The notes beneath the pieces were generated by a model. It searched no databases. It worked only from the letters and a program-made list of their open reading frames with translations, and was not told where the DNA came from. From Vreelandella hamiltonii (GTDB lineage: Bacteria > Pseudomonadota > Gammaproteobacteria > Pseudomonadales > Halomonadaceae): a stretch of 36,614 nucleotides of DNA. Below, piece by piece: positions 9,124 to 15,800 of this stretch. The translations under genes and the position numbers were made by a program. Each line of letters starts with the position of its first letter. The stretch's first letter is position 1. Location of the stretch: the NCBI RefSeq assembly GCF_014651775.1, contig NZ_BMXN01000010.1:1-36614 (forward strand). The letters run 5' to 3'.

Positions 9124-9149
9124 AGGCGGGCCAAGGGGAAGGCCCGCCT
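9124..9149 (-). promoter_or_regulatory. Intercistronic hairpin between catA and benA, copy 2
   Basis: Same hairpin as in copy 1: GGCGGGCC (9125-9132), an 8-base loop and GGCCCGCC (9141-9148), with no T-run. It may set the catA to benAB transcript ratio. The spacer appears identical in both copies. Confidence 0.6.
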
Positions 9150-9162
9150 CTTAAACAGGGGG

Positions 9163-10137
9163 TTATACCTTGGCCGTACCGGCCAATTGGCTGGCCAGGT
9201 CCTGCTCGTCTTCCTTGGCGCGGGGGCGGGCGTGGCGTACCTGCAGCTCGGCGGCATCGGTGGGCGCTAACTCGACATCGAACACCACATGGGCGAAGGG
9301 GCCGTCCAGATCGCGCTTGGCGATCTCGGCGGGGTCGTCGATGCGCTCGGCGGGCACCACCAGCTCTTCGCGCGTGGCAAAGGCGAAGTCATCGAAGGTG
9401 TAGGGGTCACCGGCGAGGTTGATCTGAGTCGTCAGGTGTTGATGGCCGGGGGCCGAGACGAAGTAGTGAATGTGCGCCGGACGCTGGCCGTGGCGGCCCA
9501 GCGATTTGAGCACGACGTCCGTGGGGGCGCCTTCGGGCACGCCGTAGCCCGACGGGACGATGCTGCGGGCGGTGTAGCGGCCGTCGCGGTCGGCATAGAT
9601 CGTGCGGCGCATGTTGTACTCGTCCTGGGAAGGGTCGAAGAACGAGTAGCCGCCTTTGGAGTTGCAGTGCCAGATCTCGACCTTGGCGCCGGGGATCGGC
9701 TGGCCGTTCACGTCGCGCACTTGGCCGGTCAGCCACATGGTCTCGCCATCGGGGTCGCTGCCGTCGTCCATCCGGGCGAAGCCGTCCGCTTCCGGGGCGC
9801 CGGCCACGTAGAGCGGGCCTTCAATGGTGCGCGGGGTGCCGCCGGTGCGCTTGGCTTCGGCGTCGATGGCGTCGTGGCGCATGTCGAGGAAGTGGTCGAA
9901 CCCCAGCCCCGGCGAGAGCAGGCCGAACTGGGTCTGGCTACCCAGCGCGTTGAGCAGGTTCACGGCGGCCCAATACTCTTCTTCGGTGACATCGAAGTCG
10001 TCGATCAGTTTGAACAGGTCGCCCACCAGCCGATGCACGATCTGCTTGGCGCGGTCGTTGCCGCCCGATTGGTCCAGACCGGCCACGGCGTTGAGAAAGT
10101 CTTGAACCTCGGGCGTATCGAAGATTTTTACGGTCAT
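9163..10137 (-). CDS. catA: Catechol 1,2-dioxygenase, copy 2
   Basis: Intradiol catechol dioxygenase of 324 residues, third gene after catB and catC and joined to benABCDE in one transcription unit. The same motifs as copy 1 are present (GPLYVAGAP, DGRYTARSIVPSGYG, RPAHIHYF). The gap to catC is 63 bases. Being downstream of catBC, it is expected to follow the operator in front of catB. Confidence 0.97.
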   Translation of the reverse strand: MTVKIFDTPEVQDFLNAVAGLDQSGGNDRAKQIVHRLVGDLFKLIDDFDVTEEEYWAAVNLLNALGSQTQFGLLSPGLGFDHFLDMRHDAIDAEAKRTGGTPRTIEGPLYVAGAPEADGFARMDDGSDPDGETMWLTGQVRDVNGQPIPGAKVEIWHCNSKGGYSFFDPSQDEYNMRRTIYADRDGRYTARSIVPSGYGVPEGAPTDVVLKSLGRHGQRPAHIHYFVSAPGHQHLTTQINLAGDPYTFDDFAFATREELVVPAERIDDPAEIAKRDLDGPFAHVVFDVELAPTDAAELQVRHARPRAKEDEQDLASQLAGTAKV

Positions 10138-10200
10138 GAGATAGCTCTCGACATTATTATAGATGTTATGGGTCAGTACCTTGGCGTGCTCCGCCGAGCA

Positions 10201-10491
10201 TTAGCTGTCGTCGTCGCGTACGGACGAGGGGTGGCGGCAAAGCGGCTTGACGCTGATCTCCATGTAGGGGAACAGTGGCAAGTTGCTGACGAGCTCTTGC
10301 AGCTCGGCATTGTCCTCCACGTCAAAAATACTCACGTTCGAATAGCTACCGGCCACACGCCACAGGTGGCGCCATTTGCCTTGGCGCTGCAGGTCCTGGG
10401 AGTACGCTTTTTCGGTTGCCTTGATATTCGCGGCCTGCTCGGCGGGCATATCGGTCGGCAATTTGACGGTCATCTCGACTTGAAACAGCAT
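10201..10491 (-). CDS. catC: Muconolactone delta-isomerase
   Basis: Isomerises muconolactone to the beta-ketoadipate enol-lactone. 96 residues, the usual CatC length, with the typical opening MLFQVEMTVKLP and a centre containing GKWRHLWRVAGSYSNVSIFDV. An AAGGAGAG ribosome site precedes ATG 10489-10491. It lies 48 bases after catB and 63 before catA. No catD (enol-lactone hydrolase) is in the window, so the next pathway step is encoded elsewhere. Confidence 0.96.
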   Translation of the reverse strand: MLFQVEMTVKLPTDMPAEQAANIKATEKAYSQDLQRQGKWRHLWRVAGSYSNVSIFDVEDNAELQELVSNLPLFPYMEISVKPLCRHPSSVRDDDS

Positions 10492-10539
10492 ATCGATGGC
10501 TCTCCTTTTCGTTTGCGGTCTTTGCGTGCGGCGCGTTGG

Positions 10540-11655
10540 CTAGCGCGCGTAGTGCGCCAACTTATCTTCATCCAAGGTGATCCCCAGGCCTGGCCCAGGC
10601 GGTAAGGACACCCCAAATTCGGTGTAGTCGAGAGGCGACACCACGATATCGTCTTGCAACAAGAGCGGGCCGAACATCTCCGTTCCCCAGGTCATGGTCG
10701 GTAGTGTTGCCCACGCATGCAGCGACGCGGCGGTACCGATCGTGCCTTCCAGCAAGGTGCCGCCATACAGGCCGATGCCGGCCGCCTGAGCGACATGCGC
10801 GAGCTCCAGTGCGCCGTAAATACCGCCCGACTTGGCGAGTTTCAGTGCAAAGGCTCCGCTGAATCCGCTGCACACCAAATCAAGGCCGTCGCGCGCATCC
10901 TGAACGGCCTCATCGGCGAGCATGGGCACATTGAAGCGGTTCGCCAAACGCACCAATCCCGCATGCTCACGCGCGCCGATGGGCTGCTCGATCAACTCGA
11001 TGCCCGCCTCTTGTAACGCTTGAATACCGCGAACGGCGGTGGATTCGTCCCACGCTTGATTGACATCGACGCGTACGCTCGCTCGGTCTCCCAAGGCCTC
11101 CTTGATAGCCGCTACGTGGCGGACGTCCTGGCCCACGGGATTGGCGCCAATTTTCAATTTGAAGTCACAGTGCCGACGCTGCTCTAAACGCAGCATGGCT
11201 TCATCGATATCTTTCGCGGTATCGCCACTCGCGAGCGTCCATAGCACGGGGATATGATCCTGACGCACGCCTCCCAGCAGCTCGGCCACGCTCAACCCCA
11301 GGCGCTTGCCTTGGGCATCGAGCAGCGCCATTTCCAGTGCGGATTTAGCGATCATGTTGCCGCGCGCATGCCGATTGAGCAGTGCGCGGGCGTGGTGAAT
11401 GTTCTGGGAAGGCTGGCCAATCAGCAGAGGTGCCAAGTACGTATCGATGTTGCGCTTGATGCTCTCGGGACTTTCCGGGCCATAGGCTAGGCCGCCGATG
11501 GTCGTGCCTTCGCCCAACCCCTCAATACCGTCTGAGTGATGCATGCGGATGATCACCATGGTCTGGCAGGCCATGGTGGTCATCGATAGTTTATGAGGAC
11601 GGATGGTCGGTAAATCGACCAGAAGCGTCTCTATTCGTTGGATAACAGTTGACAT
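10540..11655 (-). CDS. catB: cis,cis-Muconate cycloisomerase
   Basis: Enolase-superfamily enzyme that converts cis,cis-muconate to muconolactone. About 371 residues: an N-terminal capping domain (MSTVIQRIETLLVDLPTIRPHK), then a TIM barrel with the base motif FKLKIG, metal-binding residues in VRVDVNQAW and ELIEQPIG, and LADEAV and ALKLAKSGG. ATG 11653-11655 is chosen because GGAG precedes it by five bases and the length fits CatB; an in-frame ATG 30 codons upstream has no support. It is the first gene of catBCA-benABCDE and has a LysR-type operator about 65-105 bases upstream. Confidence 0.96.
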   Translation of the reverse strand: MSTVIQRIETLLVDLPTIRPHKLSMTTMACQTMVIIRMHHSDGIEGLGEGTTIGGLAYGPESPESIKRNIDTYLAPLLIGQPSQNIHHARALLNRHARGNMIAKSALEMALLDAQGKRLGLSVAELLGGVRQDHIPVLWTLASGDTAKDIDEAMLRLEQRRHCDFKLKIGANPVGQDVRHVAAIKEALGDRASVRVDVNQAWDESTAVRGIQALQEAGIELIEQPIGAREHAGLVRLANRFNVPMLADEAVQDARDGLDLVCSGFSGAFALKLAKSGGIYGALELAHVAQAAGIGLYGGTLLEGTIGTAASLHAWATLPTMTWGTEMFGPLLLQDDIVVSPLDYTEFGVSLPPGPGLGITLDEDKLAHYAR

Positions 11656-11994
11656 GGCAGCTCCGGCATCAGGCAATCGTTTCGCTATCGAGCAGTTTGC
11701 GTGCCCGTGCAAGCCGGAACCAATATTGTTTAAGTGCGCGTCCATACCAAGGAGGTATCACAAGCGCATGACAGGCTCGGCTATTCAGCCACTTTTTCCC
11801 CATAACCCCGAGTGCGAGAGCCGCTGCACGAGACGTGCCCTCGCCAGGGGCGCTCAGCGCCGGATAAAGCGCGTATCGATACGCAACCGCGTGTTAAAGA
11901 GCCACGCAATCACTTCGCCGTGATACAGAGCGCCATAAGACAAAAGAATGATCCAAGCGTGTTGCTCGACGCGCACTCGCCTCAAGCGGAGTTT
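11656..11994. other. Intergenic region before catB
   Basis: About 340 bases between the salicylate hydroxylase stop and catB. It contains the catB operator at 11719-11758 and presumably the catB promoter. The part from 11765 to 11994 shows small inverted repeats (for example around GCGTATCGATACGC, near 11870-11884) but no gene or clear terminator. Confidence 0.6.
11719..11758 (-). promoter_or_regulatory. Two-part LysR-type operator for catB
   Basis: ATACCAAGGAGGTAT at 11744-11758 is an ATAC-N7-GTAT site, as bound by CatM/BenM-type regulators. ACCAATATTGTTTAA at 11719-11733 lies towards catB. The element is matched base for base in layout by 3689-3728 in front of catA copy 1, though the surrounding DNA is otherwise unrelated, so these bases are probably under selection. 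A regulator of the CatR/CatM/BenM type is expected to bind it with muconate or benzoate. Confidence 0.78.
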
Positions 11995-13293
11995 CTAGAG
12001 ACGGTCTCGAGATACGGTTTCGAGATACTGCCGAGCCGCAATGACATCGTCGTGTGGATCGTGATTCCACAGCCAGTCGAAGCGATTTTCCAGATCGTGG
12101 ATGAGCTTGCTCTCATCGCCCCCAATGCCTTTTCCCGAATATTCATAGACATCGCCGGCGTCGTGGGAAGTACGCTGCGCTCGACACGTGCGTGCATGGC
12201 GCACGTGCTCGAAAGCGGCCAACACGTCGCTCACACGGCGATGATCGCAGCGGACGTCTGTCAGTAGTGTCGCCAGCACGTAGGCATCTTCGAGCGCCTG
12301 TCCGGCCCCCGCCCCTTGGTGGGGCACGAGCGCATGGGCGGCATCGCCGACAACCATGACCCGCTCGCGCTGATAGAAGGGAAGCTCGGGCAACTCATGC
12401 AGCGCCCAGCGCGTTGGTTCGGCGATGGATGCGAGAATAGCCTGGCAAGCCGGGCTCCAGCCTTCGAAGACGTGTAACATTTCCTGCTGGCTGACGGCCT
12501 GAACCCACTCCTCCCCATCGGGTAGTCGCGGGTGAGGAACCGAGCGGTCCGTGATGAAGGCTACGACGTTGACGAACTGTGACTGTTTGACCGGAAACGT
12601 CAAAATATGGCGATCTTTACCGAGATACATTTGCGGCACCCATGCCAAACGTTTCTCGCTGCCATTAGCCTCGAGCGCTGTCTCTAAGGTGTGGGTGGGG
12701 ATCATGCCACGATACGCGTAAGTACCGCTCCAGAAGGGCGCAATATCGCCAAACTGGTCGGGCGGTAATACATGGGAGCGAACCGCCGATTTGATGCCGT
12801 CAAAGCCGATGATGACATCCCCCGTAAAGTGCGTGCCATCATCGAAGTGGGCAGTGGCGCTAGCAGCGTTTTGCGTCACCGCGACACAGCGTTTGCCGAA
12901 ATGCGCGATGTCCTCCGGCAGATGGGCAACGATCGCATCGAGGAAGTCGGCACGGTGTACCGAGGATTGACCAACCCCCGGCGCGAGGCTAGCCGTCAAG
13001 TAGGTATCATCACTGCCTCGGCGCCACTCGAACCAAACATCTTCGAAGGGGGCTGGCGAGGCGTCTGCAATACGTTGATAGGCCGCTTCCAAGCCCAAGC
13101 GTTGAATGGCCTTTACCGCATTGGGGCCAAAGGATACGCCAGCACCAATTTCTGAGAACTGCGGAGCGGCTTCGAACAGCTGGACATCAAGGCCGCTATC
13201 TCGCGACAGCGCAACGGCAAAGGCGACGCCACCGATACCGCCCCCCACAATGCCAATGGAGAGACGTTTTTGCTGGTTATTTTTGATGGTCAT
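11995..13293 (-). CDS. nahG: Salicylate 1-monooxygenase-like FAD hydroxylase
   Basis: Probably converts salicylate to catechol with NADH and O2. 432 residues, the NahG length, with the FAD Rossmann motif GGGIGG at about 17-22, the DG motif in GFDGIKSAVRSH, and the GD motif GDAAHALVPHQGAGAGQALED. Group A flavin hydroxylases are similar to one another, so 3-hydroxybenzoate 6-hydroxylase is a possible alternative. The divergent NahR-like regulator and the neighbouring catB operon favour salicylate. The ribosome site AAGGGAG precedes ATG 13291-13293. The name is given by similarity and context. Confidence 0.78.
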   Translation of the reverse strand: MTIKNNQQKRLSIGIVGGGIGGVAFAVALSRDSGLDVQLFEAAPQFSEIGAGVSFGPNAVKAIQRLGLEAAYQRIADASPAPFEDVWFEWRRGSDDTYLTASLAPGVGQSSVHRADFLDAIVAHLPEDIAHFGKRCVAVTQNAASATAHFDDGTHFTGDVIIGFDGIKSAVRSHVLPPDQFGDIAPFWSGTYAYRGMIPTHTLETALEANGSEKRLAWVPQMYLGKDRHILTFPVKQSQFVNVVAFITDRSVPHPRLPDGEEWVQAVSQQEMLHVFEGWSPACQAILASIAEPTRWALHELPELPFYQRERVMVVGDAAHALVPHQGAGAGQALEDAYVLATLLTDVRCDHRRVSDVLAAFEHVRHARTCRAQRTSHDAGDVYEYSGKGIGGDESKLIHDLENRFDWLWNHDPHDDVIAARQYLETVSRDRL

Positions 13294-13318
13294 GCTTCAC
13301 TCCCTTTCACGATGTATC

Positions 13319-13352
13319 GTTATCATGTCGAGCGTCACGCTCTACTGATAAC
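13319..13352 (-). promoter_or_regulatory. Nested inverted repeat upstream of the salicylate hydroxylase
   Basis: GTTATCA (13319-13325) and TGATAAC (13346-13352) enclose a second inverted repeat, GAGCG (13330-13334) and CGCTC (13338-13342). It begins about 25 bases before the hydroxylase start. It may be an operator or a leader hairpin. A weak match to the NahR site (ATTCAAACTATAAAC, 13393-13407) lies further up. Confidence 0.5.
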
Positions 13353-13496
13353 GCTATTAGGAGGAGGCAATGGCCACCACACAGCCCTCTTCATTCAAAC
13401 TATAAACGGCGCTAATAACTATATGAAACAAAGAGTTGAGCCACCACTCCGCGACAGAAGTAGACAATCGTCGCATGCCCGTCAGAGGCCATTGTG

Positions 13497-14402
13497 ATGA
13501 TCAAGCTTGCCGATATCGATCTCAACTTGCTGGTGGTGTTCGATCTGCTCTACCAGGAGCAAAACACACAGCGTGTCGCGCTACGCCTGGGCATTACCCA
13601 GCCTGCGGTCAGCCATGCCTTGAAGCGTTTGCGTCTTCTATTGAACGACGAACTCTTTGAACGCACCTCGCAAGGGTTACAGCCCACGCCCCGCGCGAGC
13701 CAGCTTCATCCTGGGCTGGCCGACGCGTTAGCGAGAGTGAATGACACGCTGAACCTACACAACGATTTCAATCCAGCCCTTAGTGGCCGTACCTTTCACC
13801 TCAACATGACCGATATTGGGGAAATCGTTTTCCTACCCCGTTTACTGCAGCATTTATCACAGGTGGCTCCCGGCGTCTCGCTCCACACCGCTCGCAGCAG
13901 CCACCACGCGCTGAAGTATGAGATGGAAGAGGGGCAGATCGATCTAGCCGTTGGGCTGATACCACAGCTGGGCGCTGGCTTTTATCAACAGCGGCTATTC
14001 GAGCAGCGCTATGTTTGCCTGATGCGTGACAACCACCCACTCGCCAAGGGCGATTTTGGTCTTGAGGAGTTTCGCTCAGCCCATCATGCCGTCATCGTCG
14101 CGAGCGGTACCGGTCATGGCGTGGTAGAAGAGCAGCTCGCCAACGCGGGCATTCAGCGCCCGGTGAGATTAACGCTGCCGCATTTCGCTGCCATTCCCTA
14201 CATCGTGGGCAGCAGCGATCTCGTCGTGACGGTTACGAATAAATTGGCCGAGGCGACGTGCGAACGATTTGGCCTCACCGTTCGCGAGCACCCGCTGGCC
14301 TTTCCAGACATTCCCATCAATCTTTTCTGGCATCGCCGTTTCCATCAAGACCCCGGCAACCGCTGGCTGCGGGGCTTGGTGTATTCGATGTTCTCCGAAT
14401 AG
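13497..14402 (+). CDS. nahR: LysR-family regulator, NahR-like
   Basis: Transcription activator of the LysR family, about 301 residues. The N-terminal winged helix is IDLNLLVVFDLLY to RLGITQPAVSHALKRLR (residues 5-65), followed by a two-lobed effector domain. Residues such as FHLNMTDIGEIVFLPRLL, DLAVGLIPQLGAGFYQQRLF, YVCLMRDNHPLA and GTGHGVVEEQL closely follow NahR, the salicylate-responsive activator of naphthalene and salicylate genes. ATG 13497 follows AGAGG by eight bases; a GTG at 13494 is the alternative start. It is divergent from the salicylate hydroxylase, the normal LysR arrangement. It need not be the regulator that binds the ATAC-N7-GTAT sites. Confidence 0.82.
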   Translation: MIKLADIDLNLLVVFDLLYQEQNTQRVALRLGITQPAVSHALKRLRLLLNDELFERTSQGLQPTPRASQLHPGLADALARVNDTLNLHNDFNPALSGRTFHLNMTDIGEIVFLPRLLQHLSQVAPGVSLHTARSSHHALKYEMEEGQIDLAVGLIPQLGAGFYQQRLFEQRYVCLMRDNHPLAKGDFGLEEFRSAHHAVIVASGTGHGVVEEQLANAGIQRPVRLTLPHFAAIPYIVGSSDLVVTVTNKLAEATCERFGLTVREHPLAFPDIPINLFWHRRFHQDPGNRWLRGLVYSMFSE

Positions 14403-14424
14403 CGCCCAGTGTCATCCGGCGCTA
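14400..14424. terminator. Hairpin spanning the stop codons of two convergent genes
   Basis: TAGCGCC (14400-14406) and GGCGCTA (14418-14424) form a perfect 7-bp inverted repeat with an 11-base loop. The first three bases are the LysR stop codon and the last three are the stop codon of the opposite gene. There is no T-run, so its strength as a bidirectional terminator is uncertain. Confidence 0.5.
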
Positions 14425-14829
14425 GGCGATGGGTTTGGCCCACGCCGCACGCGTACTATGAGCAGCCGTCTTATTGGTAATTTTCCATTTACCATCGATT
14501 TTGATCAGCGCAATCACATCGACCCAAGAATCTTCAAGGTTGTCGCTATTATCGAAGCCTAGCAGCACGCTGGCGACCTCTCCGGCCTGGGTGATGGCAA
14601 TGAAACGGCTCTTGACCTGTCGCTGGCTATTCGCCCATCGCTCAAAACGGTCGCTAATGAGATCGGTTGCCAAGGCACCCTCCGCGTCCAGCGCAAAAAT
14701 CCACGCCTCCTGATGAAACGCCTCCTCCAGCTTTTGCCTACTGCCTCGAAAGCCATCGACATATAGCTGCACGACTCGTTTGATCTCGTCGATGTCAGGT
14801 GCATCACCGACCAACGTGGTATCCGCCAT
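14422..14829 (-). CDS. NTF2-like (lumazine-binding/SnoaL type) small protein
   Basis: About 135 residues with the NTF2-like cone fold pattern: an N-terminal helix (IDEIKRVVQLYVDGFRG), then a beta sheet ending DSWVDVIALIKIDGKWKITNKTAAH. It resembles putative lumazine-binding or SnoaL-like proteins, some of which bind or isomerise small ketones; no reaction can be assigned. CAGGAG lies seven bases before ATG 14827-14829, chosen over an ATG seven codons upstream. It is the last of three co-directional genes (carrier, BKACE, this), 38 bases after the BKACE gene. Confidence 0.7.
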   Translation of the reverse strand: MADTTLVGDAPDIDEIKRVVQLYVDGFRGSRQKLEEAFHQEAWIFALDAEGALATDLISDRFERWANSQRQVKSRFIAITQAGEVASVLLGFDNSDNLEDSWVDVIALIKIDGKWKITNKTAAHSTRAAWAKPIA

Positions 14830-14867
14830 CTCGTCACTCCTGCTTATCAAGTGGTTGTTTTTTATCG

Positions 14868-15689
14868 TTATAGCCCGAGCATCTCACGCGCTTGCTGCCA
14901 GGTGGCCACTGGGCGCTGATACTTTTCGCAAAGGGCTACGGTGCGCTCGACCAAGGCCGCGTTGGAGGGCGCCAAGGTGTCACTATCCAAGCGCACGTTA
15001 TCTTCGAGCCCCGTACGGGTATGGCCGCCAGCCGCAATCGACCACTCGTTGAGTAGGTATTGGTTGGCTCCAATGCCTGCACCGCACCACTGCGCATCCG
15101 GCGCCAGCTGCTTGAGCGTCTCGATGTAGAAATCGAAGGTGGGCTTGTCCGCTGGCATCGCATTTTTCACGCCCATGACAAACTGCACATAGAGCGGCGT
15201 CTTTAGCTTGCCTTGCTGGGAAAGACTCACTGCCTGGTGGATATGCGACAGGTCGAACGCTTCGATTTCAGGCTTGACGCCGTACTTGATCATCTCATCG
15301 GCCAGCCACTCCACCAGTTGGGGCGGATTCTCGTAGACACGGTTGGGAAAGTTATTGGAACCCACCGAGAGACTTGCCATATCAGGCTTGAGCGGCAGCA
15401 TGCCGCCGCGTGCTTCCCCAGCCCCCGAGCGCCCACCAGTAGAGAGCTGAATAATCATTCCTGGGCAGTGCTTCTTGAGCCCTTCCATCAGGCGGCCAAA
15501 CTTTTCTGGGTCAGATGAGGGGGTTTGGTCATCGTTGCGCACATGGCAGTGGGCAATGGTCGCCCCTGCTTCGAACGCTGCCTGGGTGCTCTCAACCTGC
15601 TCCTCGACCGTAATCGGTACGGCTGGGTTGTTCTCTTTGCGTGGCAGGCTGCCGGTAATGGCGACACAGATAATACAGGGCTGGGACAT
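14868..15689 (-). CDS. Beta-keto acid cleavage enzyme (BKACE, DUF849 family)
   Basis: BKACE enzymes join a beta-keto acid to acetyl-CoA and release acetoacetate and a new acyl-CoA. 273 residues with the zinc ligands in AHCHVRND, the substrate region LSTGGRSGAG, and the C-terminal signature HTRTGLEDNVRLD. A GAGG ribosome site supports ATG 15687-15689; an ATG 36 codons upstream has none. It is cotranscribed with a DASS carrier. In this setting beta-ketoadipate, which would give succinyl-CoA and acetoacetate, is a tempting substrate, but family members also use 3-keto-5-aminohexanoate, dehydrocarnitine and others. The sequence does not settle which. Confidence 0.88.
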   Translation of the reverse strand: MSQPCIICVAITGSLPRKENNPAVPITVEEQVESTQAAFEAGATIAHCHVRNDDQTPSSDPEKFGRLMEGLKKHCPGMIIQLSTGGRSGAGEARGGMLPLKPDMASLSVGSNNFPNRVYENPPQLVEWLADEMIKYGVKPEIEAFDLSHIHQAVSLSQQGKLKTPLYVQFVMGVKNAMPADKPTFDFYIETLKQLAPDAQWCGAGIGANQYLLNEWSIAAGGHTRTGLEDNVRLDSDTLAPSNAALVERTVALCEKYQRPVATWQQAREMLGL

Positions 15690-15800
15690 GGGAGCCTCTT
15701 TGTTCTTATTGCGAACATAAATTTGAATAACGAACACCCTAGGCCGTCTATCTGGAATCGTCAAATCGGCAGGGCGACCAACGACATCGAGTGTCACGGG

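Larger units (their letters stand above)
7192..10137 (-). repeat. Duplicated catA-benA-benB block, copy 2
   Basis: Direct-repeat partner of 595-3538, offset by 6599 bases in catA and benA and by 6597 in benB. This copy sits inside the larger catBCA-benABCDE operon and is probably the ancestral location. Confidence 0.95.

Noticed and set aside
9289..10605. A 438-codon open frame on the plus strand opposite catA copy 2 and catC
   Set aside because: It is antisense to genes with clear motifs, has an Ala/Val/Gly/Arg-rich composition typical of the complement of GC-rich coding DNA, and a shorter matching frame appears opposite catA copy 1.
13393..13407. NahR-type operator in the divergent hydroxylase/regulator gap
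   Set aside because: Only about 8 of 13 positions fit the remembered consensus, too weak to list as its own site.
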